Positions 34,566-42,276 of a stretch of 64,000 nt of DNA are shown here, in pieces; the first letter of the stretch is position 1, and each line of letters opens with the position of its first letter. The stretch is from CAZTCJ01 sp964612085 (GTDB lineage: Bacteria; Pseudomonadota; Alphaproteobacteria; JAJFIK01), in contig CAZTCJ010000010.1 of NCBI GenBank assembly GCA_964612085.1, positions 1-64,000 on the forward strand, in the 5' to 3' direction. The notes under the pieces are model-generated. The model saw only the letters and a list, made by a program, of their open reading frames with translations, was not told the DNA's origin and made no database searches. The position numbers and the translations under genes are program-made.

Positions 34566-34772
34566 ATGATCTTCGACGAAGACAAAGGAATGCGCGATCG
34601 GCTTTTTGGCCTGCGCGAGGAACATCGGGATCTCGACGTGGCGATTGCCAGCTTGGCGGGCCGTCCGGCTCAGGACCAACTTCAGGTTCAGCGCCTCAAG
34701 AAGCGCAAGCTTTTTTTGCGCGATGAGATTGCGCGGATCGAAGACGAGCTTTATCCCGACATCATTGCCTGA
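34566..34772 (+). CDS. DUF465 (YdcH-type) small coiled-coil protein, second copy
   Basis: A 68-residue protein from the ATG 34566 (a GTG at 34554 is an alternative start). RLFGLREEHRDLDVAIASLAGRPAQDQLQVQRLKKRKLFLRDEIARIEDEL is the DUF465 helical hairpin. A short hairpin (34772-34796) without a T tract follows its stop. Confidence 0.85.
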   Translation: MIFDEDKGMRDRLFGLREEHRDLDVAIASLAGRPAQDQLQVQRLKKRKLFLRDEIARIEDELYPDIIA

Positions 34773-34930
34773 CAGAGGGGCCTTGACCCCATCTGTCCCC
34801 TAAAACGCGCCCTGTCACGTCCTCACACTGTGCTGTGATGACGCTTTTTGTGCTTTCCCGGACGGATCAGCCCTGTTCTGACCCCGTTACACCTCCTAAA
34901 GTCTCTTTTTTGCCCGCCGGAACTGAATTC

Positions 34931-35518
34931 ATGAGTAAAAGCAAAGCCGAGGTCGCGGTGATCATGGGCAGTCAGTCGGATTGGCCGACCATGGGTCATG
35001 CGGTGGACATGCTTGAGGCTCTCGGTGTCGCCGCCGAGGCGCGAATCGTCTCCGCCCACCGCACGCCGGACCGGCTGGTTGAATTCGCCCGGTCCGCCAA
35101 GGCGCAAGGCATCAAGGTGATCATCGCGGGCGCGGGCGGCGCGGCCCATCTGCCGGGCATGGTGGCGGCCATGACGCCGCTGCCAGTGCTGGGCGTGCCG
35201 GTCCAATCGAAAGCTCTGAACGGACTCGACAGCCTGTTGTCCATTGTCCAGATGCCGGGCGGCGTGCCCGTGGGCACCCTGGCCATCGGCACCTCGGGCG
35301 CGAAGAACGCGGGACTGCTGGCGGCCTCGATCCTGGCGCTGGGGGATGCAGCGCTGGCCAGACGGCTCGATGCATGGCGCGCGGCCCAGACCGGGGCCGT
35401 CGCGGAAAGCCCTGTGGACGAGGCCAAGAAACCGGCCGTCAAAAAGAAAGCTGCGGCGAAAAAGAAGACGTCCCCGAAGTCGAAGACGAAAACAAAGACG
35501 AGGCGGCGGGCGGCATGA
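34931..35518 (+). CDS. purE: N5-carboxyaminoimidazole ribonucleotide mutase PurE with basic tail
   Basis: Class I PurE converts N5-CAIR to CAIR in purine synthesis. It is 195 residues from the ATG 34931. Active-site motifs IMGSQSDWPTM, VSAHRTPDRL and AGAGGAAHLPGM are intact, the catalytic His being in SAHR. The last ~35 residues form an unusual Lys/Ala/Thr/Arg-rich tail (about residue 160 on) that ordinary PurE lacks. The purK start overlaps the stop codon by 4 bp (ATGA), so the two subunits are translated together. Confidence 0.95.
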   Translation: MSKSKAEVAVIMGSQSDWPTMGHAVDMLEALGVAAEARIVSAHRTPDRLVEFARSAKAQGIKVIIAGAGGAAHLPGMVAAMTPLPVLGVPVQSKALNGLDSLLSIVQMPGGVPVGTLAIGTSGAKNAGLLAASILALGDAALARRLDAWRAAQTGAVAESPVDEAKKPAVKKKAAAKKKTSPKSKTKTKTRRRAA

Positions 35519-36621
35519 CGGCATCGAAGATCAGTCCGCCCCTCGCGCCCGGCGCCACCATCGGCATTCTGGGCGGCGGTCAGCTCGGCCGCCTGCTGGC
35601 GCTTGAAGCCGCCCGGGTGGGCCTGGAAACCCATGTCTACTGCCCGGAAGACAACGCGCCGGCCACACGTCCGGCAACCGTTTCGACGCAAGCGGACTAT
35701 GACGATGAAGCGGCGCTGACCGCCTTCGCCGGCAGTGTCGACGCCATCACCTATGAGTTCGAGAACGTGCCCGTCGATACGGTCGCTTTCCTGGCCGAGC
35801 GCATGACGGTCCGGCCCGGTCCCCGCGCCCTCAGGGTGGCCCAGGACCGGCTGCAGGAAAAAACCTTCCTGAACGGCATCGGCATCGCCACCGCAGGCTT
35901 CGCGCCCGTGGGCAATGGGGCGGATCTGGTGGGCGCCATCCAGAAGCTCGGCACGCCCAGCATCCTCAAGACCCGCCGCTTCGGATACGACGGCAAAGGG
36001 CAAATGAAACTCAAGTCCGGCTCCGACCGGGAAGCCGCCTGGGACGCCGTCGGCCGGGCGCCGTCCATTCTGGAGCAGTTCGTGCCGTTCCGGCGGGAGC
36101 TTTCCGTTATCGCCGCGCGCAGCGCCGATGGCGATGTCGCCTGTTACGACGTGGCGGAAAACGAGCACCGCGATCACGTACTGGCCCGTTCGCTGGTGCC
36201 TGCCAGCATGGACGAAGCCCAGGCCCGCAAGGCGCGCGGCATGGCGGCGCAAATCGTGACGGCGCTCGATTATGTGGGCGTTATGGGCGTGGAGATGTTC
36301 GAGCAGGCCGACGGCACGCTTCTGGTCAATGAGGTTTCCCCGCGCGTCCACAATTCCGGCCACTGGACGCTGGATGCCTGCGTGGTCAACCAGTTCCAGC
36401 AGCATATCCGTGCGGTCGCCGGCTGGCCCCTCGGCCCCACCACCCGGTTCGCCGATGCGGTGATGGAAAACCTGCTGGGGGACGCGGTCCATGACTGGGC
36501 CGCCATTCTCGCCCGGCCCGACACCGCTCTGACCCTCTACGGCAAGACCTCGGTGCGGCCCGGCCGTAAAATGGGGCACGCGACACGGCTGTTTCCCCTT
36601 AACAGCCGCCCGAATATGTAG
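35515..36621 (+). CDS. purK: N5-carboxyaminoimidazole ribonucleotide synthase PurK
   Basis: ATP-grasp enzyme that makes N5-CAIR from AIR, bicarbonate and ATP, feeding PurE. The 368-residue protein has GILGGGQLGRLLALEAARVG (nucleotide fold), YEFENVPVDTVAFL, ILKTRRFGYDGKGQ (ATP-grasp glycine loop), ILEQFVPFRRELSVIAAR and VNEVSPRVHNSGHWTLDA (metal-ligand motif EVSPRVHNSGH). It is complete and coupled to purE by a 4-bp overlap. Confidence 0.96.
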   Translation: MTASKISPPLAPGATIGILGGGQLGRLLALEAARVGLETHVYCPEDNAPATRPATVSTQADYDDEAALTAFAGSVDAITYEFENVPVDTVAFLAERMTVRPGPRALRVAQDRLQEKTFLNGIGIATAGFAPVGNGADLVGAIQKLGTPSILKTRRFGYDGKGQMKLKSGSDREAAWDAVGRAPSILEQFVPFRRELSVIAARSADGDVACYDVAENEHRDHVLARSLVPASMDEAQARKARGMAAQIVTALDYVGVMGVEMFEQADGTLLVNEVSPRVHNSGHWTLDACVVNQFQQHIRAVAGWPLGPTTRFADAVMENLLGDAVHDWAAILARPDTALTLYGKTSVRPGRKMGHATRLFPLNSRPNM

Positions 36622-36747
36622 TTATTTGTTCGACTTCAACGGGTGCTTAAAAGAGACACCGGTTGGGCATGGCCCCAGAACCGGCTAAAAAGGCACACAT
36701 GCTTCGTTATCCAGCGCTTATGCGCTTTAAGGGTCAGGGCAAATATC

Positions 36748-36924
36748 ATGTTGAGTAAGCCGCTGCTGACCGTTCACGAAACGGCCGAGCAGCTCAAAGT
36801 CAAGGAAAGTACGATCCGGACCTGGATCCGCGAGAAGAAATTGCGCGCCATCAAGTTCGGGCGCGAATGGCGCATCGCGGTCAAGGACCTGGAGGCTTTC
36901 CTCAACGAACACGCCAACATGTAG
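36748..36924 (+). CDS. Excisionase-type small HTH DNA-binding protein
   Basis: A 58-residue protein: LTVHETAEQLKVKESTIRTWIREKKLRAIKFGREWRIAVKDLEAFL is the winged MerR/excisionase-like domain and nearly the whole protein. The likely SD is CAGGG. It may be a small transcription factor or a phage-like excisionase; no integrase is nearby, so a chromosomal regulator is favoured. It converges with the COQ9 gene 8 bp away. Confidence 0.75.
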   Translation: MLSKPLLTVHETAEQLKVKESTIRTWIREKKLRAIKFGREWRIAVKDLEAFLNEHANM

Positions 36925-36932
36925 ACAGCGAT

Positions 36933-37613
36933 TCAGCGCCGGGGCCGCGGCCCCGGATAGCGCAGGCCCGCCAGCACGCCCAAAGGCGAGGGCATGCGGG
37001 AAAAGCCGTCGCGCGCCTTCGCCTTGACCTTCTCGAAGCTCATGACGTTTTCGATCCGCCGGTCGAGAAAGGCCCAGGTCTCCGCATGATCGGGGGTGGT
37101 GTCGTCGAACCACACCAGCACGGTCGAGGAATAGACCAGGCTCAGGGTCGCCCGCTTCGTGTAGTAGTTGAAATCCGTGGACGTATCGCCGATGGCCCGC
37201 CAGATCCGGTCCGCCGTGCGCGCCACATGGGCCATGCCGTCGGGCGCGTGCATAGGCAGCGCCAGGAACTGCATGGCCTTGTGGGCCGCCTGTTTATGGT
37301 CCGCCATGGCCTCGATCCGGGCGCGGACCGCCACGGTCACTTTTTCGCGGATCCGCATGGCATCGAGATCGAGGGCCGCGAGCGCCTCTTCCATGCGGGC
37401 ATCGCAGCGCTCCGTATAAAGATCGATGAGATCGATGACGCCGCGCGGGAAAGCGCGCAACTGCGTCGGCCTGTCATAGCCTGCGTCACTGGCCGCGCGG
37501 CGCAAGGTGGGCACGCTCCAACCCTCGAACGGGGCCAGCTCCAGGGCCGCATCCAGAATTGCCTGCCGGGCCTTATCGAGATCATGATCTGTAGACGGCG
37601 CATCAGCGGCCAT
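36933..37613 (-). CDS. COQ9 family protein
   Basis: Homologue of the lipid-binding ubiquinone biosynthesis protein COQ9, 226 residues. The N-terminus RQAILDAALELAPFEGWSVPTLRRAASDAGY is a TetR-like helical unit seen in COQ9; TADRIWRAIGDTSTDFNYYTKRATLSLVYSSTVLVWFDD is the typical C-terminal helical block. It overlaps the peptide deformylase stop by one base (TAATG), so the two are one operon. In many alphaproteobacteria this gene stands near rpsU, as it does here. Confidence 0.9.
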   Translation of the reverse strand: MAADAPSTDHDLDKARQAILDAALELAPFEGWSVPTLRRAASDAGYDRPTQLRAFPRGVIDLIDLYTERCDARMEEALAALDLDAMRIREKVTVAVRARIEAMADHKQAAHKAMQFLALPMHAPDGMAHVARTADRIWRAIGDTSTDFNYYTKRATLSLVYSSTVLVWFDDTTPDHAETWAFLDRRIENVMSFEKVKAKARDGFSRMPSPLGVLAGLRYPGPRPRR

Positions 37614-38161
37614 TACGCATCTCCCTTACCGGTCGGCTTCATATGATGGACCCATTCGCTTTCGAATGTGAGTGTGTCGAAGTCCCGCATGCGATCGAGA
37701 TAGAGCACCCCGTCGAGATGATCCACTTCGTGCTGCACCACGCGGGCATGAAAGCCCGAGGCCTCCCGCTCGATGGGCTTGCCATCCGGGCCCATGCCCG
37801 CATAGCGGATATGGGTATGGCGCGGCACCTTGCCTCTGAGCCCGGGGATCGACAGGCAGCCCTCCCAGTCCTCTTCCATCCGGTCGGACAGGATCTCGAT
37901 CTCCGGATTGATGAGCACGGTCAGGGGCGCCGTGGCGAGGCCGTCGTCCGTGTCGCTCCGCTCGCCTGGCGCGTGAAAGACGATGATCCGCTTGGACTGG
38001 TAGATCTGCGGTCCGGCCAGGCCCGCGCCATCGGCATCGGCCATGGTCGCGACCATGGCGGCCGCGAGCTGCTGGATCTCGGGCGCCGCCGGGTCGGCGA
38101 CCGCCTCGGCCTTGCGCCGCAGCACCGGATGGCCCATACGGGCAATCTTCAACAGAGTCAT
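37613..38161 (-). CDS. def: Peptide deformylase
   Basis: Removes the N-formyl group from nascent proteins; a metal-dependent hydrolase. It is 182 residues from the ATG 38161 with GAGGGAG upstream. Motif 1 is GAGLAGPQI (usual GxGLAAPQ, Ala-to-Gly change), motif 2 is EGCLSIPG with the Cys ligand, and motif 3 is QHEVDHLDG with the two His ligands and catalytic Glu. It overlaps the COQ9 gene. The upstream gap to rpsU holds two large palindromes. Confidence 0.95.
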   Translation of the reverse strand: MTLLKIARMGHPVLRRKAEAVADPAAPEIQQLAAAMVATMADADGAGLAGPQIYQSKRIIVFHAPGERSDTDDGLATAPLTVLINPEIEILSDRMEEDWEGCLSIPGLRGKVPRHTHIRYAGMGPDGKPIEREASGFHARVVQHEVDHLDGVLYLDRMRDFDTLTFESEWVHHMKPTGKGDA

Positions 38162-38218
38162 GGCGCTCCCTCTTGGTTTTACGTCCACCCTTACAAGGGG
38201 TTTTGGCCCGCGCCGCCT

Positions 38219-38298
38219 GCTAGTGGTTCGATTCCAACATTTGCACCCCAAGCGCCGCACGCTCGCAAGCAAATGTTGGAATCAAAAGAACCACTAGC
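38219..38298. repeat. Palindromic element 1 between def and rpsU
   Basis: GCTAGTGGTTC (38219-38229) followed by a 15-base arm (38230-38244) pairs with a 15-base arm (38269-38283), an AAAA bulge and GAACCACTAGC (38288-38298). That is 26 perfect base pairs with one bulge. The 24-base loop holds a small AGCG/CGCT hairpin. It is typical of REP/MITE-like mobile palindromes. It has CTAG near both ends. Confidence 0.85.
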
Positions 38299-38310
38299 AA
38301 AGTATTGTTT

Positions 38311-38389
38311 CTAGTGGAGCTTTTGAATTTGACATTTGAGAACGAAGCCGACTGCAACCGGGACTCAAATGTCAAATTCTCTCCCCTAG
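38311..38389. repeat. Palindromic element 2, mirror orientation of element 1
   Basis: CTAGTGGAG (38311-38319), a CTTTT bulge and a 16-base perfect arm (38325-38340) pair with 38364-38379 and CTCCCCTAG (38381-38389). Both the length (79 vs 80 bp) and the bulge, which is on the opposite side, fit a reversed relative of element 1, 12 bp away. Confidence 0.85.
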
Positions 38390-38621
38390 TACAACCTAAA
38401 CCTGGACAACGGGGGCTTTTTAGGGTATTTCTATTCAACCCGAAGTGCCGAGAGGTCCTTCGGGTTTGCGTCTTTGCGGCCCATGATGCGGATCAAGGCT
38501 TGAACCGGGTCTTCCGGTGAGAACCGCCAAAGGGCCATTCGACGGGATTACCTGTGGCGCGTAAGCCGCTGGTCCGCAAGACCGGCGCGCACAGCCACCG
38601 CCATTGACGACTGGAGGACAC
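38390..38621. other. rpsU leader region with a 9-bp hairpin
   Basis: No gene seen. AACCCGAAG (38437-38445) pairs with CTTCGGGTT (38458-38466); it is not followed by a T run. The rpsU promoter should be in this stretch but I cannot pick a convincing one. Confidence 0.4.
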
Positions 38622-38831
38622 GTGCAGATTTTCGTTCGCGATAACAATGTCGATCAAGCGCTTCGCGCGCTTAAAAAGAAGATGCAGCGTGAAGGCATCT
38701 TCCGGGAAATGAAGCTTCGCAACTACTACGAAAAACCCTCTGAAAAGCGCGCGCGCGAAAAGGCGGAAGCGATCCGCCGGGCTCGCAAGCTGGCGCGCAA
38801 GCGGGCACAGCGCGAAGGCCTTTTGCGCTAA
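38622..38831 (+). CDS. rpsU: 30S ribosomal protein S21
   Basis: Small-subunit protein bS21, 69 residues from GTG 38622 with GGAGG upstream (CTGGAGGACAC). The sequence QIFVRDNNVDQALRALKKKMQREGIF...KLRNYYEKPSEKRAREKAEAIRRARK is diagnostic, with the long basic C-terminal helix. It is divergent from def and COQ9, the usual arrangement in this group. Confidence 0.95.
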   Translation: MQIFVRDNNVDQALRALKKKMQREGIFREMKLRNYYEKPSEKRAREKAEAIRRARKLARKRAQREGLLR

Positions 38832-38990
38832 CGCTTCCCGCACTTCTCGACAGAACGATCCGATGCCGCCGGACCCCTGTGCCAGTCAAGGCGCGGGTCC
38901 GGTTCCGTCGGAGCGCAGGCGGGCAAGATTCGTTTGCCGCGAAGCGCCCCCGGCACCATTTCCCTAAAATTCAAATCAAAAGCGCTGGCC

Positions 38991-39012
38991 CCGGATAATA
39001 CGCATTATCCGG
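38991..39012. terminator. Hairpin between rpsU and the GNAT gene
   Basis: CCGGATAAT (38991-38999) pairs with ATTATCCGG (39004-39012) around ACGC. It overlaps the end of the convergent GNAT gene. The tail is not T-rich, so a terminator role is only possible. Confidence 0.4.
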
Positions 39013-39544
39013 CCGTAACGGGCGTGTCCGACCATGCGTCAGTGTCAACGCGATCCTGCGCGCTCAGGGTCCGCCCCATGGGATAGGACAAGGCCTTGCC
39101 CACGCCGGAGACCGGCGCGCCCCAGGTCTGATAGCCCGCCGCGCGGAAAAATCCGTGTGCGGTGGTCGTGCTGGTCAGCGTCAATTCGGTCAGGCCCAGA
39201 ACCTGGGCACGGTCTTCAAGCCGGCGCAGCATCAGCTTGCCGCCGCCGCGATAGCGTACCTTGGGCAGCACATAAAGCAGCGTGATTTCTCCGGACTCAG
39301 ACAGTCCGCCAACCCCTATGATCTGCCCTGCTTCCTTCAGCACAAAGACGTGATGCTTGGCATTCGAGATCCACAAGGCGACATGGATCGGGTTCTTGTT
39401 GGCGAGCCACTCGTCGATGATGACCGGATCGTCCCGGTGATCCGAAACGCACAGCTTGGTGATGGACTCTTTGATCACGGCACAGACGGCGCCCGCGTCC
39501 GCTGGCACCGCTTCGCGTATCCGGAAAGAAGAGGCTGGTGGCAC
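39005..39544 (-). CDS. GNAT-family N-acetyltransferase
   Basis: A 179-residue acyltransferase fold. FRIREAVPADAGAVCAVI starts the GNAT domain; HHVFVLKEAGQIIGVGGL and ITLLYVLPKVRYRGGGKLMLRRLEDRAQVLG contain the acetyl-CoA pyrophosphate-binding motif A (usual Q/R-x-x-G-x-G/A, here RYRGGGK). The acceptor is unknown. It converges with rpsU. Confidence 0.85.
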   Translation of the reverse strand: MPPASSFRIREAVPADAGAVCAVIKESITKLCVSDHRDDPVIIDEWLANKNPIHVALWISNAKHHVFVLKEAGQIIGVGGLSESGEITLLYVLPKVRYRGGGKLMLRRLEDRAQVLGLTELTLTSTTTAHGFFRAAGYQTWGAPVSGVGKALSYPMGRTLSAQDRVDTDAWSDTPVTAG

Positions 39545-39673
39545 GATACTCGCCCCTATGGTTACAGTTGGCCCATGGCTCCCGGCAAAAAGAGCCCTGC
39601 CCCCGCCCGGGCGGAAACCGATTCCACCCGCCTCATGCGCTTAACCTACAACCTTGAGATCCCGATCCGGTCG

Positions 39674-41206
39674 TTAAATCCGGTTCATGCGCAAGAGGCG
39701 GAAAATCTCGCTGATCTTGGGCGGCTGACCGGTCCTCAAGACGCTGTTCCGGAACAAGCGTCCCATAAGCCACAGGATGAAGCCAGCAGTGACGATCACC
39801 CAAATGGCCGTTCCGATCACATCGAAAAGCGGCGGATCGGCGGAAATGCGCATCATCATGGTGAAGGGCGTGTAGATCGGCACCCACGACATCACCGTGG
39901 CGATGAGGCCGTTCGGGTCGCGCGGGATGATCGTCAGCGTGATCAGCGGCACGAACAGGATCAGGATGAGTGGGCCCATATAGGTCTGGGCGTCGCTCAT
40001 GGAGTTGCACATGCTGCCCACACCCAGGAACACGGCGGCGAACATCACATAGCCGGCCAGGAAATAGAACAGGAAGAACGGCAGAAGCGGCGTCGACAGG
40101 AAGAGGTCGACAATGGGCGGCCCGATCTGCGAGACATCGCCCGGCAACAGGCTGAAGACCAGCACCGAGCCGCCGATCCAGAAAGAGATGGTGGTGAGGC
40201 CGACGCCCAGAATGCCGATCAGCTTGCCGAACATCAGTTCGTGCGCCGTCACCGAGGAAAGCAGCACCTCGATGATCTTGTTCGACTTCTCCTCGATCAC
40301 ATTGGTGAGCAGGATATTGGCGACCGTGAAGATGCCGACCCACAACAGATAGGTCAGCGCGTAAGGAATCACCTGCTCGATCCGGTCCTTGAGGCTGATG
40401 CGCCCGCCGGTTTCCTCCTTGCGCGGATCGAAGCTGCGCACGCTGGCGCTCTGGCGCTCGACGGCCGCGATGGTGGACGGGTCGATGCCGCGCCGGCCAT
40501 ATTCGCGCTGGCGCAACTCCTCGTTCAAGATCGCCGCGAACCGGTCCCTGAGGGCGTCATCGGCGATATTGGTGCTCCAATATTGCACCGTTTCCGCGCT
40601 CCAGGTCTCGCCTGCAAGGGCTTCCGGGATCAGGATGGCGGCAAATAGCTCCTTCTCGCCGTCCGGTGTCCGCACCTCGCGGTTGCCCATCAGATAAGGC
40701 GCCAGGGCATCGGCGATCTCATCGAGCGGCGCGTTGGCGTCGATGGCCTCGGGCAGATCCACCCGCACGAAACGGCGGCGCGGCACCGTGTAAGGCGGCA
40801 CGCCTTCGCGCAGATAAGGCGCCACAGTATCGAGCGCCGCCTCGATGCCGCCCGCTTCGATAAAGGCGGTGACTTCCGCCGCGCCGACGCTCACGGTCAG
40901 ATAAAGCGGCGGGATGCGGCCCTGTTGCAACGCCTCGGGCTCGACCGCGCCGCGCAGATAGATGGAAAGGCCCTGGAGCACCGTACGCTGATAATCGCGC
41001 TCGAACGCGGCCTCCACCTGGTCCTCGATAATGCCCGTGCGGTCCACCAGCACGTAATGGCGCTGGGGCGAGGCCCCTTCAAGGAATTGCGGAATGGTCG
41101 CGCCGAGCCCGAGAAAGATCGGGAACATCAGCAGGCTGAGCCAGAAGCCCCGCGTCATGACATATTGGCGGTATTCGCGGAAGGCTATGAGAAGGATCGC
41201 TCTCAT
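39674..41206 (-). CDS. ABC-2 type exporter permease (NatB-like)
   Basis: A 510-residue permease partnered with the ATPase upstream. One N-terminal helix (about residues 18-38) is followed by a large periplasmic domain of ~230 residues and then five helices, including YALTYLLWVGIFTVANILLTNVIEEKSNKIIEVLLSSVTAHELMFGKLIGILGVGL, the ABC-2/NatB signature. Its ATG overlaps the stop codon of the ATPase gene by 3 bases (ATGA). The substrate may be Na+ or a small molecule; it is not determined. Confidence 0.88.
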   Translation of the reverse strand: MRAILLIAFREYRQYVMTRGFWLSLLMFPIFLGLGATIPQFLEGASPQRHYVLVDRTGIIEDQVEAAFERDYQRTVLQGLSIYLRGAVEPEALQQGRIPPLYLTVSVGAAEVTAFIEAGGIEAALDTVAPYLREGVPPYTVPRRRFVRVDLPEAIDANAPLDEIADALAPYLMGNREVRTPDGEKELFAAILIPEALAGETWSAETVQYWSTNIADDALRDRFAAILNEELRQREYGRRGIDPSTIAAVERQSASVRSFDPRKEETGGRISLKDRIEQVIPYALTYLLWVGIFTVANILLTNVIEEKSNKIIEVLLSSVTAHELMFGKLIGILGVGLTTISFWIGGSVLVFSLLPGDVSQIGPPIVDLFLSTPLLPFFLFYFLAGYVMFAAVFLGVGSMCNSMSDAQTYMGPLILILFVPLITLTIIPRDPNGLIATVMSWVPIYTPFTMMMRISADPPLFDVIGTAIWVIVTAGFILWLMGRLFRNSVLRTGQPPKISEIFRLLRMNRI

Positions 41207-42171
41207 CGGAAATGCACCTCCCGCGCCTCGGGCCCCACAAGCTGTACGAAAATTTCATGCAGCGACGGCTCGGACAGATCGAACTGGCGCAGGCGGATGC
41301 CGCGCTCGAAACAGGCCTTGAGAATTTCCTGCGGATCCGCGCCCTGGCGCAGCTCGGCCTCCCAGCGGCCCGGATGCTCGCCATCGCCGATGGGCTCGAT
41401 GGACACCACGCCCGGCAGGCCCTCGAGCAGGCGCACATCCTCGCCCGTGCGGTCGTCGGTCTCGATGCGCACCCGGCGCGGCAAGGTCTCCCGCGCTTCC
41501 TGCAGCGTGCCGTAAAACACGTTCTTGCCCTGGGCAATCAACAGCAGCCGGTCGCACAAACGCTCCGCATGCTGCATGACATGGGTGGAGAACAGGATCG
41601 TGCGGTCCTGACCCGCCAGATCGAGGATCATTTCCTCCAGAACCTGCTGGTTCACCGGATCGAGGCCGGAAAACGGCTCGTCCAGAATGACCAGTTCCGG
41701 CTCATGGGCGATGGCCGAAAGCACCTGGACCTTCTGGGCCATGCCCTTGGACAGGGCCTCGATCTTGGCTTTGGCGAAATCGGTGAGGCCGAAGCGCTCC
41801 AGAAGCTCCATGGCCCGGCGCTTGGCGGCAGCCCCGTTCATGCCTTTGAGCTGGGCGAAATAGGTGATGGTCTGAACGGCGGTCATCTTCTTATAAAGAC
41901 CGCGCTCCTCGGGCAGATAGCCGAGCCGGTGGCGCACATCGAGGGCCGACTCCGCCCCCAGCACCATGACCCGCCCGGTCGTCGGGCGGATGATGTCGAG
42001 AATCATACGCAAGGTCGTCGTCTTCCCGGCGCCGTTCGGCCCCAGAAATCCGAAAATCTCGCCCGGTTCGACGGAGAAACTTAAATCATCGACCGCCCGG
42101 AACGTGCCGTACGTCTTCGACACCCCGGACAGTTCCAAAACCGACTGCCCCACAGCCACCCCACAAGCCAT
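41203..42171 (-). CDS. ABC exporter ATP-binding protein (NatA-like)
   Basis: ATPase of 322 residues. Walker A GPNGAGKTTTLRM, the Q-loop LGYLPEERGLYKKM, signature LSKGMAQKVQVLSAI (here SKGM for SGGQ), Walker B LVILDEPFSGLDP and H-loop LFSTHVMQHAE are in order. A ~90-residue C-terminal extension follows, as in NatA/DrrA-type ATPases. The start is ambiguous: the ATG 42171 has no SD, while a GTG at 42153 does. It is paired with the ABC-2 permease by a 4-bp overlap. Confidence 0.88.
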   Translation of the reverse strand: MACGVAVGQSVLELSGVSKTYGTFRAVDDLSFSVEPGEIFGFLGPNGAGKTTTLRMILDIIRPTTGRVMVLGAESALDVRHRLGYLPEERGLYKKMTAVQTITYFAQLKGMNGAAAKRRAMELLERFGLTDFAKAKIEALSKGMAQKVQVLSAIAHEPELVILDEPFSGLDPVNQQVLEEMILDLAGQDRTILFSTHVMQHAERLCDRLLLIAQGKNVFYGTLQEARETLPRRVRIETDDRTGEDVRLLEGLPGVVSIEPIGDGEHPGRWEAELRQGADPQEILKACFERGIRLRQFDLSEPSLHEIFVQLVGPEAREVHFR

Positions 42172-42276
42172 TGTCTTCGGCCCATTCGGTCAGGCCGATC
42201 GCTTAAGTATCCCATGATGCCCTTGTGTCGTACAGGGGCGCAACAGAACAGGCGGATAGGTGGCGCGGTTGGGGGA

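Noticed and set aside
34772..34796. Terminator after the second DUF465 gene
   Set aside because: The hairpin exists (ACAGA-GGGG with CCCC-TCTGT) but is followed by CCCCTAAAA, not a T tract.
36748..36924. Excisionase of an integrated element
   Set aside because: No integrase, att repeats or phage genes are near; more likely a small chromosomal HTH regulator.
38437..38466. Terminator in the def-rpsU gap
   Set aside because: The 9-bp hairpin is not followed by a T run and lies upstream of rpsU, with no gene ending there on the plus strand.
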